From positions 8,114,116 through 8,178,115 of the forward strand of contig NZ_KI912266.1 of assembly GCF_000235425.2 (NCBI RefSeq): a stretch of 64,000 bases of DNA. Reading direction: 5' to 3'. Under the pieces are notes generated by a model, which saw only the letters and a program-made list of their open reading frames with translations, did no database searches and was not told the origin of the DNA. Positions within the stretch are counted from its first letter, which is position 1, and each line of letters begins with the position of its first letter. The translations under genes and the position numbers were made by a program. Below, piece after piece: positions 27,139 through 35,924 of the stretch. Source of the stretch: Pseudofrankia saprophytica. Its GTDB lineage: Bacteria > Actinomycetota > Actinomycetes > Frankiales > Frankiaceae.

Positions 27139-28506
27139 TCAGCCGGCGTTGAAGCTGAACATTGGGACGTCGAAGCAGTTCTTGGTCATGTCGTCGGTCT
27201 GAGACGTCCAGCCAGCCTTGCCGGTCGGAGCGCTGTTGGTCCAGCGCACCACGTTCAGGCAGCCGTTGTGGGTCGCCGGCGGGGTGTCGACGACCTTGAA
27301 GTTGTGCGGGATGAGCAGGCCGTTCGCGTCATAGGTCGTCGTGCTCATGTAGTTGTCGACGCACTTGCGGGTCAGGTCCGCTCCGCAGGACTTCATCGCG
27401 TCCGTCAGCCACATCGCCGAGATGTAGCCCTCGAACATCCACATGCTCATCTTGCCGGCCCGGTCCGGGAAGTACTTCGCGATGGCGTCCCGGTACTTCT
27501 TGACCTCCGGGTCATCCACGTTGTTGTAGTTCTCGCTCTGGCTGATCGCGTACAGGTTGTTCAGGCACGTCGGCGTGAACTTGTAGGCCTCGCCGGCCGC
27601 GTCCGTCCAGCTCTGGGTGGTGGTGACCTTCGCCTTCAGCGGCATGTTCTGGGCCTGGATCGACTGGCACAGCGCGACGTTGGCGTCGGAGGTCAGCGCG
27701 TCGAAGACGAGGTCGACATTCTGGCGCTTCATGTCCAGCACGGCCGCGTCCCAGTTCTGCAGGCCGAGGTTGATCGACTCCTTGACGACCTTGTACCCCT
27801 CCTTCTGCAGGCCCGCCGCGATCGAGTCCGCGTACTGCTTGGACGGCCCGATCTCGAAGTACACGACCGCCGCCGTCTTGGCACCGAGCTTCTCCTTGAA
27901 CCAGCGGTAGTTCTCGGTGCCGGCGTACAGCTTGCCGTCGTAACCCGGCGCCTTGCCGTCCCGCGGGTAGCCGAAGCCACCGTAGATCGAGTACAGGTGC
28001 GGGTACTGGTAGTAGGCGGTTCCGGAGACCGGCTCACCGCCGACGTCGGGGACGCCCTTCTGGCTGACGTACGGCGCGCCCGCGTAGTCGAACGACGTCG
28101 TGCCGGCGAAGGCGAAGACCTTCTTGTCATCGATCAGGTCGTGGACACAGGTGACGTTGCCGTCGCCGCTGCCCTTGTCGTCGCAGAGCTCGGCGGTGAC
28201 CTTCCGGCCGTTCACCCCGCCGGCGTCGTTGAGCGCCTTGAAGTAGGCCTGCGCGCCGAAGGTGGTCGCCGAGAAGGTGTCCGCGCCGAGGGGGCTGTTC
28301 TTGGCCGCCATCACCCCGACCTTGATCTCGTCCGGGGTGACACCGGTGTCGGACGCCGTGTTGGCGGACGCCCCCTGCGTGGCGCCGCCGGTGTTCCCGG
28401 TGTTTCCGGTGTCGCTGCCGTCGTCGTGGACCCGGCTGCCGCACGCGGACAAGGCCAGCGTCGACAGCGCCACAGCGGCGACGAGCGCTCGGGCTCGGAT
28501 GGACAT
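27139..28506 (-). CDS. Branched-chain-type ABC substrate-binding lipoprotein
   Basis: A 455-residue periplasmic-type binding protein (PBP1/LivK fold). The N-terminus is a lipoprotein signal with lipobox LALSAC (Cys at residue 22), followed by a Gly/Asn/Thr-rich linker. The domain begins GVTPDEIKVGVMAAKNSPLG and has the typical AQAYFKALNDAGGVNGRKV. ATG at 28506 with GGGGAGAGC upstream. It is transcribed toward the transporter genes and is their likely partner. Ligand unknown; length and style fit larger HAAT binding proteins that take amides or aromatic ligands as well as amino acids. Confidence 0.92.
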   Translation of the reverse strand: MSIRARALVAAVALSTLALSACGSRVHDDGSDTGNTGNTGGATQGASANTASDTGVTPDEIKVGVMAAKNSPLGADTFSATTFGAQAYFKALNDAGGVNGRKVTAELCDDKGSGDGNVTCVHDLIDDKKVFAFAGTTSFDYAGAPYVSQKGVPDVGGEPVSGTAYYQYPHLYSIYGGFGYPRDGKAPGYDGKLYAGTENYRWFKEKLGAKTAAVVYFEIGPSKQYADSIAAGLQKEGYKVVKESINLGLQNWDAAVLDMKRQNVDLVFDALTSDANVALCQSIQAQNMPLKAKVTTTQSWTDAAGEAYKFTPTCLNNLYAISQSENYNNVDDPEVKKYRDAIAKYFPDRAGKMSMWMFEGYISAMWLTDAMKSCGADLTRKCVDNYMSTTTYDANGLLIPHNFKVVDTPPATHNGCLNVVRWTNSAPTGKAGWTSQTDDMTKNCFDVPMFSFNAG

Positions 28507-28650
28507 GCTCTCCCCTGGTGAGTTCCGTGACGCTGTCACGCTATTCCCGCGCCGATACCCCGCCGGCTCCAGCCAACCGGGACGCGGCTCACACCCGCGC
28601 GGCGGGCGCGACATCTCGCCGGCTGGCATGGGCCAGCCCGACCGAAGCGG

Positions 28651-29475
28651 CTAGCGCAGCGGCAGCAAGCGCCGCCACCACGGCCGCCGGGCGCCGGAGG
28701 TGGATGTGGGCGGATCCGGCTCGGTGGACGTGTCGGCGTCCTCGATGTCGCCGTCGGCGTCATCGGCCGCCGTGTCATCGGTGGCCGCCGTGTCGGCGTC
28801 CGGTGACGTGGCCGGGGCCGCGATGAGCTCCGCCTCCGCCACCTCGTCCTCGGGGACGGCCACATCGACCGGCTCGGACGCGGGCTCGGGCGCGGCGGCC
28901 GCCTCGACGACAGGAGCGGCCGGCTCCTCCTCGGAAGCCGCGGGCTCGGCTGACGCCACGGGCGCCACCTCCGGGGTGGGCTCCGGCTCCGGTGCGGGCT
29001 CCGGCTCCGCCTCGGCAGCCACCGGCTCGACGGTCTCAGCGGCCGGCTCGGTCGACGGCGTGGCCTCCTCGGCCGCCGGCGCGGGCGGCGCCGGCTCGTC
29101 GTCGCCCGGAAGGCGGGCCGCCGGGATGCCGGGCACGTCGTCCAACCCCTGGCGCGCGGCCGGGATCTGCGGTGCGTCGTCCACGTCGCTGTCGGCGGCC
29201 GCCGGGGCGGCGGGGGCCGCGGCGACGGACTCCTCAGCCGCGGGCGCCTCGGCGGTCTGCCCGTTCGGCGGGGCCGCGGTGCCGACCGCCACCTGGTTCA
29301 CGATCTTGCCGTCGGGGCCGACGATCCGCACCAGCCGCCCCTGCTCGGCGAGCTTGCGACACGCGTTGTTGACAGAGCTGCGGCTGGCACCAATGGCCTC
29401 CGCGAGTCTGCCGTCGTCCAAACCGGTTGGAGCCCCGGTCAGATGGCCGAGAATCCGGTCCGCAACAGTAGCCAC
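28651..29475 (-). CDS. Winged-helix DNA-binding protein with long acidic tail
   Basis: A 274-residue protein. Residues 1-62 form a winged helix (ADRILGHLTGAPTGLDDGRL, then IGASRSSVNNACRKLAEQGR). The remaining 210 residues are Ala/Pro/Glu/Asp-rich and disordered-looking, ending with the basic cap RRPWWRRLLPLR. The GTG at 29475 is placed by the fold and by a consensus promoter whose -10 lies ten bases upstream, which implies a leaderless mRNA. The tail resembles those of actinobacterial nucleoid or regulatory proteins. Targets unknown. Confidence 0.7.
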   Translation of the reverse strand: MATVADRILGHLTGAPTGLDDGRLAEAIGASRSSVNNACRKLAEQGRLVRIVGPDGKIVNQVAVGTAAPPNGQTAEAPAAEESVAAAPAAPAAADSDVDDAPQIPAARQGLDDVPGIPAARLPGDDEPAPPAPAAEEATPSTEPAAETVEPVAAEAEPEPAPEPEPTPEVAPVASAEPAASEEEPAAPVVEAAAAPEPASEPVDVAVPEDEVAEAELIAAPATSPDADTAATDDTAADDADGDIEDADTSTEPDPPTSTSGARRPWWRRLLPLR

Positions 29476-29484
29476 GAAGCGGAC

Positions 29485-29513
29485 GCTATACGTTATCCGT
29501 GTCTCACCGACAA
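29485..29513 (-). promoter_or_regulatory. Sigma70-type promoter of the winged-helix gene
   Basis: On the minus strand, TTGTCG (29513-29508), a 17-bp spacer and TATAGC (29490-29485) precede the GTG at 29475. The nine bases from the -10 box to the start leave no room for a ribosome site, so transcription probably begins at or next to the start codon. Confidence 0.55.
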
Positions 29514-29705
29514 GCGGGGTGGAATTGCCCGCCCGGTGTGCCCACGCTGGCGCGCGCCGCCCATCTGGCAGCGTCTGTCCGCCAAACATCGGCCACCTTG
29601 CGTAACGGGACGCTAACGGGCGGGCACCAGACGACCGCCGGGCGGTCACCGGCGGCGCCGGCGGACGCACCCAGGGCCGCTCTGGGCCGCTCGGTCCAGT
29701 CCCGC

Positions 29706-30188
29706 TCAGTCGAGGTGGAGGGCGTCCTCCTCGGGAGCCACCGGCCACGTCTCCGGGTCGCCCAGGTACTCGGCCCGCCGCCCCGTCGGCACGTCGCCGG
29801 GGCCGTTCGCGTCGTCGGCGACCAGCCCGGCCAGCCGCAAGCTGCCGCCATCGTCACCGAACGGCGTGTTGATCCCCTCGACGTCGTCGTCGAGCACCGG
29901 GCCCGACTCGGAGCGTTCCGCCTCCAGGTAGGGATCCACGTCCGGGATCTCCTGGGCCAGCTGGTCGTCCAGCGAGGCTCCCGCCCGGCCCTCCGTGGCG
30001 GTCGGACGGTGCCGGGTCTCGGCACTCGGCCGGTCCGGGGCGTCCCAGCTGTCGTCGAGAGGGTCCAGGCCCGCGTCGGTGTCGCCCAGGTCGTCGCTGT
30101 CGAGGCTCTCCTCGACGGTCAGCGGCACGTCGTCGAGAACGCTCGACGAGTCGAACGTCTCCCGCGCATAGTCGGCGGGCTCGGTCAT
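29706..30188 (-). CDS. DUF5709 family protein
   Basis: A 160-residue highly acidic soluble protein of the actinobacterial DUF5709 family. Characteristic segments are SVLDDVPLTVEESLDSDDLG, then DPLDDSWDAPDRPSA, LDDQLAQEIPDVDPY and RAEYLGDPETWPVAPEEDAL. ATG at 30188 with GGGAGG seven bases upstream. Function is unknown for the family; no catalytic motif is present. It is a single gene with three direct repeats upstream. Confidence 0.8.
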   Translation of the reverse strand: MTEPADYARETFDSSSVLDDVPLTVEESLDSDDLGDTDAGLDPLDDSWDAPDRPSAETRHRPTATEGRAGASLDDQLAQEIPDVDPYLEAERSESGPVLDDDVEGINTPFGDDGGSLRLAGLVADDANGPGDVPTGRRAEYLGDPETWPVAPEEDALHLD

Positions 30189-30496
30189 CGTTGCCTCCCG
30201 GTGGGTCTGGGTCGGGGCCCCGGCGGTCTTTCCCCGCGCACTCCGGTTGCTCACGCACACCAGGTTGCTCACGCGCTCCGGTTGCTCACGTGCTCCGGCG
30301 TCGCGTACTCAGGTACTGCCTCGCCCGTTCCCGGCGTTGACCACAGTAACCGGCTTCCCCTCGAATCCCGGCCCCGCGGGTACCCGGCCGCGAGGGCCGC
30401 CGTCGCCGCCGAACGGTCCGCGCGGATGCGCCGCGAACGGCGGCTACCTGCCTGAGCGACAGGGAAACCGGCTGCGGCAGGCGTCAGGCACAGGCA
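30189..30496. other. Gap upstream of the DUF5709 gene
   Basis: A 308-bp region holding the DUF5709 promoter. Three 11-bp direct repeats (30245-30290) lie 57-102 bp upstream of its start. Beyond 30300 nothing is recognised apart from the 3' side of the ABC ATPase gene. Confidence 0.4.
30245..30290. repeat. Three GGTTGCTCACG direct repeats
   Basis: GGTTGCTCACG occurs at 30245-30255, 30263-30273 and 30280-30290, spaced 18 and 17 bp. The regular spacing on the upstream side of the DUF5709 gene suggests a cooperative regulator-binding site, but local duplication is also possible. Confidence 0.5.
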
Positions 30497-31339
30497 TCAG
30501 GCGGCCGGTGCGCCTGCCTCGGGGGTGTCGGTCGTGGCCAGCATCCGCCGGCCCGCCGATTCGTCCGACTCGTCGTCCGAGGATCCGTCGTCGCGGGGCC
30601 GCGCGGCCGCGTCCTCGGCCGGCTCGGCCTCCAGCAGCAGGCGACCCTCCGAGAGGACCGCGACGCGGTCGGCCAGCGCGGACGCCTCGCCGGCCGAGCG
30701 GGTCGCGTACAGCAGCGTGAACCCGAGCTGGCGGTGCAGCACGCGCAGGTCGGCCGCCAGCCGGACGCGCAGGTCCTCGTCGTCCACCGTGCCGAGCGGC
30801 TCATCGAGCACCAGCACCCGCGGACGCAGCACGAGCGCCCTGGCGATCGCCACCCGTTGCTGGTGCGCCGGCGAGAGCTGCGGCGGGCGACGGCGGGCGT
30901 AGTCACCCAGCCGGACCAGCTCCAGCGCCTCGCGGACCCGGCGGGCCGCCGCCGCCTGGCCGGCCGGGGTGGCCAGCGCCCGCCCGCGCGACTGGGGTGC
31001 GCCACCCCGCAGGCCGAAGGCGACGTTCGCGGCGACGTCGAGGAACGGGAAGAGGCTGTAGCGCCCGAACACCGCGACGACGTGGCGGCGCACGGCCGGC
31101 AGGTCGGCGGCCTCCGCCCCGTCCAGCAGCACATGGCCCTCGGTCGGGGCCTCGAGCCCGGCGACCAGGCGCAGCACGGTCGTCTTACCCGCGCCGGCGG
31201 GGCCGACCAGGGCGAGCGACGCGCCGGGGGCGACGGTCAGTTCGACGCCGGCCACCGCGGCGGCCGAGGCCCCGGGATGGTGGTGCGTCAACCCGACCAG
31301 TTGGATCTGGCCGGCACACCGGCCCGTGCCCTGCGTCAT
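30497..31339 (-). CDS. Orphan ABC ATPase with degenerate catalytic motifs (PotA-like)
   Basis: A 280-residue protein clearly related to spermidine/sugar-type importer ATPases. Walker A GPAGAGKTT and Walker B VLVLDEPLGTVD are intact. The Q-loop Gln is Gly (VFGRYSLFP for VFQxYxLFP), the LSGGQ signature is LSPAH, and the switch His is Arg (YATRSAGEA for VTHDxxEA). No permease or binding-protein gene is nearby. It may bind but not efficiently hydrolyse ATP, or it may have another role. Start ATG 31339 with GGGGGTGCGA upstream. Confidence 0.85.
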   Translation of the reverse strand: MTQGTGRCAGQIQLVGLTHHHPGASAAAVAGVELTVAPGASLALVGPAGAGKTTVLRLVAGLEAPTEGHVLLDGAEAADLPAVRRHVVAVFGRYSLFPFLDVAANVAFGLRGGAPQSRGRALATPAGQAAAARRVREALELVRLGDYARRRPPQLSPAHQQRVAIARALVLRPRVLVLDEPLGTVDDEDLRVRLAADLRVLHRQLGFTLLYATRSAGEASALADRVAVLSEGRLLLEAEPAEDAAARPRDDGSSDDESDESAGRRMLATTDTPEAGAPAA

Positions 31340-31514
31340 TCGCACCCCCAGGGTCCTGGGACATCCGGTCGAACTGTAGCGAAGTCCCCCAAGTAACCGG
31401 ATCGTGCCGCCCTGGCGAGCGAGCGGTGCGATCAACCGTCTCCGGCCTTATGCGGGGAGGAATACGCGGGAAGTACGTGGACGCCGGGCCAGCCATGGGC
31501 GAACTACGGGTCGC

Positions 31515-32036
31515 CTACGAGTGCAGCCAGTGGCCGACGGGTCCCGGGATGTTGCGCACGATCCAGAACGCGATGACCAGGACCGGGATCGCCCGGTAAA
31601 GCGACGCGGGTGGCTGCGGCAGCCGGACCTGGAAGCCCAGCAGCCGAGCCATGGCGACCAGCCAGCCGACCACCAGGCACGGCGCGGCGACGACCAGCAG
31701 GACGTTGTAGTTCGCCGCGTGCCCCAGGTGCCCGTGCAGCAGCTGGTGCAGCCCGCGCATCGAGCCACAGCCGGGGCAGTCCAGGCCGGTCACCAGCTTG
31801 AACGGGCAGGTCGGGTAGTGGCCCGGCTCGGCCGGGTCGACGAGGTAGATCATCGTCGAGCCCGCCGCCACGACCGCCGCCACCCCCAGGTAGCCCGCGA
31901 GCCGCGCGCGCCGCGACCAGCGGCGCACCGGCCACCCCGGGAGGGCGTCGGCGCCACCCTGGCCCGGGACGGGCACCGAGGCGGGCGCCGAGGCGGGCGT
32001 GGCCGCCGAGGGGCCAGGCTGGTCCGCCAGACTCAT
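31515..32036 (-). CDS. DUF2752 membrane protein
   Basis: A 173-residue membrane protein of the DUF2752 family. The hallmark is CPFKLVTGLDCPGCGSMRGL followed by LLHGHLGHAANYN. Three TM segments are visible (LAGYLGVAAVVAAGSTMIYL; VLLVVAAPCLVVGWLVAM; AIPVLVIAFWIVRNI) after a Pro/Ala-rich N-terminus. The paired Cys residues could bind metal or form disulfides. ATG at 32036; it is divergent from the agmatinase gene with only 40 bp between starts. Function unknown. Confidence 0.85.
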   Translation of the reverse strand: MSLADQPGPSAATPASAPASVPVPGQGGADALPGWPVRRWSRRARLAGYLGVAAVVAAGSTMIYLVDPAEPGHYPTCPFKLVTGLDCPGCGSMRGLHQLLHGHLGHAANYNVLLVVAAPCLVVGWLVAMARLLGFQVRLPQPPASLYRAIPVLVIAFWIVRNIPGPVGHWLHS

Positions 32037-32076
32037 ACTGGCCAGCGTAGACGGAAGCGGAGGGGAGGCGGACGTG

Positions 32077-33144
32077 ATGGACGAGGCCGACAAGACGCCG
32101 AGGACCTCGGGCCGGCCGGTGCCGCCCTACGCGGCGCGCGAGGCCGCCGCGGGTAATCCCGACGGACCTGGCTACGCCGGTCTCGCGACGTTCTGTGGCC
32201 GGCCCTGGTACGAGACCGAGGCGGAGCTGCTGGCGCGGCGCCCCGACGTGGCGGTCGTCGGCGCCCCGTTCGACGTCGCCACCACCCACCGGCCAGGCGC
32301 CCGGTTCGGCCCGCGGGCGCTGCGCGCGCTGGCCTACGACCCGGGCACCTACCACCTCGACCTCGGCATCGAGATCTTCGACTGGCTCGACGTCGTGGAC
32401 GCGGGCGACGCGCACTGCCCGCACGGGCTCACCGAGGCCTCCCACGCGAACATTCGCGCCAAGGTCCACGAGGTCGCCCGGGCCGGCATCTTCCCGCTGG
32501 TGCTGGGCGGCGACCACTCGATCACCTGGCCCGCTGCGACGGCGGTCGCGGAGGCGGTCGGCTGGGGCGAGGTCGGCCTGCTGCACTTCGACGCGCACGC
32601 CGACACCGCCGACATCATCGACGGCAACCTGGCCTCCCATGGCACCCCGATGCGCCGGCTGATCGAGTCCGGCGCCATCCGCGGCCGCAACTTCGTCCAG
32701 GTCGGGCTGCGCGGCTACTGGCCGCCACCGGACGTCTTCGCCTGGATGCGCGAGAACGGCCTGCGCTGGCACCTGATGCACGAGGTCTGGGACCGCGGCT
32801 CACGCGCCGTCATCGCCGACGCGATCGCCGAGGCGGTGGACGGCTGCAAGGCGCTGTACCTGTCGGTCGACATCGACGTCCTCGACCCCGGGTTCGCGCC
32901 CGGCACCGGCACTCCGGAGCCCGGCGGGATGAACCCGGCCGACCTGCTGCGCGCCGTCCGCCAGATCGCCCTGGACACTCCGCTGGTCGCGGCCGACATC
33001 GTCGAGGTCTCCCCGCCCTACGATCACGCCGAGACCACGGTCAACAGCGCGCACCGGGTAGCGATGGAGATCTTCGCCGCGCTCGCCCACCGCCGCCGCG
33101 CCGAGGCCGGAGGCACACCGGACCTGCCCGGAACCGCCCCCTGA
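32077..33144 (+). CDS. speB: Agmatinase / ureohydrolase family protein
   Basis: A 355-residue Mn-dependent ureohydrolase that removes urea from agmatine or a related guanidino compound. The metal-binding motifs are GGDHSITWP, FDAHADTADI and SVDIDVLDPGFAPGTGTPEP; the N-terminal GAPFDVATTHRPGARFGP is typical of agmatinases. Close relatives include guanidinobutyrase and guanidinopropionase, so the substrate is not certain. GGAGGGGAGG lies 8-12 bases upstream; ATG 32077 is chosen, though a GTG at 32074 is equally placed. The gene stands alone. Confidence 0.9.
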   Translation: MDEADKTPRTSGRPVPPYAAREAAAGNPDGPGYAGLATFCGRPWYETEAELLARRPDVAVVGAPFDVATTHRPGARFGPRALRALAYDPGTYHLDLGIEIFDWLDVVDAGDAHCPHGLTEASHANIRAKVHEVARAGIFPLVLGGDHSITWPAATAVAEAVGWGEVGLLHFDAHADTADIIDGNLASHGTPMRRLIESGAIRGRNFVQVGLRGYWPPPDVFAWMRENGLRWHLMHEVWDRGSRAVIADAIAEAVDGCKALYLSVDIDVLDPGFAPGTGTPEPGGMNPADLLRAVRQIALDTPLVAADIVEVSPPYDHAETTVNSAHRVAMEIFAALAHRRRAEAGGTPDLPGTAP

Positions 33145-33195
33145 CCCTGCTTCCCCCTGACTCCATGGTCCCCGCTAGCTGGCCTGACTGTCCCG

Positions 33196-34146
33196 CTAGC
33201 TGATCGGCGGGGAGGCCGGCCGGCCCAGGGCGTAGCAGGCGATGGCCGCGGTGGCGGCGACGTTGAGGGAGTCGACGCCGGCGGCCATCGGGATGCGGAT
33301 CCGGCGGCTGGCGGCGGCCTGCGCGGCGGCGGAGAGGCCTTCGCCCTCGGTGCCGAGCAGGACGGCGACGCGGGCGTCGGGCGCGAGGCGCAGCGCCGAG
33401 AGGTCGGTGGCGTCGGCGGCCGGGGTGAGGGCGAGCAGCTCGAAGCCGCGCTCCGTGAGCGTGGCCAGGCTCGCCGGCCAGGGGTCGAGCCGGGCATAGG
33501 GGACCGCGAAGACCTCGCCCATCGAGACCCGGACCGACCGGCGGTACAACGGGTCGGCGCAGCGCGGGCTGAGGAGCACCGCGTCCATTCCGAGACCGGC
33601 CGCCGACCGGAAGATCGCGCCGAGATTGGTGTGCGAGACCAGATCCTCGAGGACGAGGACGCGCAGCGCCCAGGAGAGCAGTTCGGCAGGGTCGCGGGCG
33701 GGATGACGCCCCATCGCGGCAAGCGCGCCGCGATGCACCTCGAAGCCGGTGATCTCGGCGAGCACGTCCGGCCCGGCCAGGTAGACGGGGACGTCCGGGC
33801 CGATCTCGGCGGGGACGGCGTCGAGCCGCGCGGGCGCCACCAGGACCGACCGCGGCGGGTAGCCGGCGCGCAGCGCCCGCTGGATCACTCGTTCACCCTC
33901 GGCGATGAAGATCCCCTCGGCCGGCTCCTTGAGGCGGCGCAGGGCGACGTCGGTGAGGGCGACGTAGTCGGCCACGCGCGGGTCGGCCGGGTCGTCGACC
34001 GGCACGATCCTCAGCGTTGTCGGGGTGGCCGAGGTCGCCGTCGCCGAGGTCGCCGACGAGTCTGGCGAGGACGCCGGGGAGGCCGGGTACGCCGGGGAGG
34101 CCGGGGAGGCCGGGGAGGCCGGCTTCCGCGGATTGCTTGCCGTCAT
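33196..34146 (-). CDS. SpoU (TrmH) family RNA 2'-O-methyltransferase
   Basis: A 316-residue SPOUT methyltransferase acting on rRNA or tRNA. The three SpoU motifs are present: VSHTNLGAIFRSAAGLGMDA, VAVLLGTEGEGLS and IPMAAGVDSLNVAATAAIA. The preceding L30e-like N-terminal domain (EGIFIAEGERVIQRAL) is typical of RlmB/TsnR-like enzymes. The first 45 residues are a Pro/Ala/Ser repeat encoded by 9-bp units of AGGCCGGGG type. Convergent with the agmatinase gene; divergent from the deaminase with 35 bp between starts. Exact target nucleotide unknown. Confidence 0.9.
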   Translation of the reverse strand: MTASNPRKPASPASPASPAYPASPASSPDSSATSATATSATPTTLRIVPVDDPADPRVADYVALTDVALRRLKEPAEGIFIAEGERVIQRALRAGYPPRSVLVAPARLDAVPAEIGPDVPVYLAGPDVLAEITGFEVHRGALAAMGRHPARDPAELLSWALRVLVLEDLVSHTNLGAIFRSAAGLGMDAVLLSPRCADPLYRRSVRVSMGEVFAVPYARLDPWPASLATLTERGFELLALTPAADATDLSALRLAPDARVAVLLGTEGEGLSAAAQAAASRRIRIPMAAGVDSLNVAATAAIACYALGRPASPPIS

Positions 34147-34181
34147 ATGGACGTAACCCCAGGCCAGCAGAATCGGCCCTC

Positions 34182-35633
34182 ATGACCGCGCACCCGGACT
34201 CCCCCTCGCCTGCCGCCCTGAACGGCCAGCCGGCCGACCTGCTGGTGGCCGGAGCCGAGCTGGTCGCGACCGTCGACACCGAGCGCCGCGAGCTGCCCGG
34301 CGGCTGGGTGGCGATCACCGACGGGCTGGTGAGCGGCGTCGGCGCGGCCGGTGATGAGCCGCCGGCGGCCAGGCGCGTGCTGCGCGCCGATGGCTGCCTG
34401 GTCACTCCGGGACTGGTCAACACCCATCATCACATCTACCAGAACCTCACCAGGGCCTTCGCCCCGTCCCTGCACGGCACGCTCTTCCAGTGGCTGACCA
34501 CGCTGTACCCGCTGTGGTCGCGCCTCGACGAGGAGGCGGTGCATGTCTCCGCGTACATCGGGCTCACCGAGCTCGCCCTCGGTGGCTGCACGACGACCAC
34601 GGACCACCTCTACGTGCACCCGAAGGGCGGCGGTGACCTGATCTCGGCGGAGATCGCCGCCGCCCGCGAGCTGGGCATGCGCTTCCACCCGACGCGCGGC
34701 TCGATGTCCCTGTCGAAGAAGGACGGCGGGCTGCCGCCGGACTCCGTCGTTCAGGACCCGGACGAGATCCTCGCCGAGTCGGCCCGGCTGGTGGCGGCGC
34801 ATCACGACCCGGCACACGGCGCCATGGTGCGGATCGCGCTCGCTCCCTGCTCACCGTTCTCGGTCAGTCCCGAGCTGATGACGGCGACGGCCGAGCTCGC
34901 GGAGCGGCTGGACGTCCGGTTGCACACCCATCTGGCCGAGGACCCGGAGGAGGACGACTACTGCCTCGCGGTCTACGGCCGCCGACCCATCGACCACTTC
35001 GCCGAGGTCGGCTGGGGCAGCGACCGGTCCTGGGTCGCGCACTGCATCTGCCCGAACGAGGAGGAGGTCGCCCGGCTCGGCTCCTGGGGCACCGGGGTGG
35101 CGCACTGCCCGAGCAGCAACATGATCCTCGGCGGCGGCCTCGCCCCGATCCGCGAGTTCCGCGCCGCCGGCGTGCCGGTGGGCCTGGGCTGTGACGGGTC
35201 GAGCTCGGCGGACTCGGCGTCGCTCTGGATGGAGGCGCGCAACGCGATGCTGCTCGGCCGGCTGCGGCACGGTTCGGCGGCGATGTCCGCACGGGACGCG
35301 CTCGAGATCGCGACCAGGGGCGGCGCGGGCTGCCTGGGACGGGTGGGCGAGATCGGCGAGCTGTCGGTCGGCGCGGTCGGCGACCTGGTCGTCTGGCCGC
35401 TGACCGGGATCGCGTTCGCGGGCGCCCTTTCCGACCCGATCGAGGCCTGGCTGCGCTGCGGCCCGGTCGCCTCCCGGCACACCGTCGTCGCGGGCCGCCT
35501 CGTCGTCGAGGACGGGACGCCGACCCACCCGGGCGTCGACGAGATGCTGGCCCGTCACCGGACGATCGCCACCGGCATCCAGGCCGCCGTCGAGGACGCG
35601 GGCCCCATCCCGGCAGCGACGACGCGCGCCTGA
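34182..35633 (+). CDS. 8-oxoguanine deaminase-like amidohydrolase
   Basis: A 483-residue amidohydrolase of the TrzN/AtzB/8-oxoguanine deaminase group. Metal ligands are visible in VTPGLVNTHHHIYQNLTRAF, in LHTHLAEDPEEDDYC, in WVAHCICPNEEE, and the Asp in VGLGCDGSSSADSASLW. NTHHHIYQNLTR and the WLTTLYPLW segment are characteristic of annotated 8-oxoguanine deaminases, which give urate directly. The ATG at 34182 gives a typical N-terminus. It lies upstream of an adenosine deaminase gene, so a purine substrate is likely. Confidence 0.85.
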   Translation: MTAHPDSPSPAALNGQPADLLVAGAELVATVDTERRELPGGWVAITDGLVSGVGAAGDEPPAARRVLRADGCLVTPGLVNTHHHIYQNLTRAFAPSLHGTLFQWLTTLYPLWSRLDEEAVHVSAYIGLTELALGGCTTTTDHLYVHPKGGGDLISAEIAAARELGMRFHPTRGSMSLSKKDGGLPPDSVVQDPDEILAESARLVAAHHDPAHGAMVRIALAPCSPFSVSPELMTATAELAERLDVRLHTHLAEDPEEDDYCLAVYGRRPIDHFAEVGWGSDRSWVAHCICPNEEEVARLGSWGTGVAHCPSSNMILGGGLAPIREFRAAGVPVGLGCDGSSSADSASLWMEARNAMLLGRLRHGSAAMSARDALEIATRGGAGCLGRVGEIGELSVGAVGDLVVWPLTGIAFAGALSDPIEAWLRCGPVASRHTVVAGRLVVEDGTPTHPGVDEMLARHRTIATGIQAAVEDAGPIPAATTRA

Positions 35634-35642
35634 CGGACTCTC

Positions 35643-35674
35643 TCGCCGTGTCGCCGTGTCGCCGTGTCGCCGTG
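35643..35674. repeat. Four tandem TCGCCGTG octamers
   Basis: TCGCCGTG is repeated exactly four times just after the amidohydrolase stop. It probably arose by slippage; no role is apparent. Confidence 0.6.
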
Positions 35675-35714
35675 CGCGAGCCCGCCAACGTCCGTCCGGC
35701 GGCACACGACCGGT

Positions 35715-35789
35715 TGATCGCCGCGGGCGTGTTGTCGCGGTCGTGGATCCGACCAAATCGCGACCACGACAACACGCCCGCGGCGATCA
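35715..35789. repeat. 23-bp perfect inverted repeat (REP/MITE-like)
   Basis: TGATCGCCGCGGGCGTGTTG plus three bases (35715-35737) is perfectly complementary to 35767-35789. Pairing extends further inward with a few mismatches over about 33 bp per arm, leaving a small loop. It sits between the amidohydrolase and adenosine deaminase genes. The length and imperfect inner part look like an intergenic palindromic element more than a terminator, and no T-tract follows; it could still end the upstream transcript. Confidence 0.7.
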
Positions 35790-35924
35790 TGAATTGCCGT
35801 GGGCGGGGCATGCCCGCGACGCCGGGGCATGGGTGGCAGAGTCGGCGGAGGTGCCGGGGTGTGCCTGCTTCCGCCTGACCAGTCGGCGCGGAACGCGGGA
35901 CGAGATCTTGCGGAAGGCGTTGAG

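Noticed and set aside
34017-34181. N-terminal extension of the amidohydrolase
   Set aside because: It is antisense to the repeat-encoded N-terminus of the SpoU gene; homologous proteins start at the ATG at 34182.
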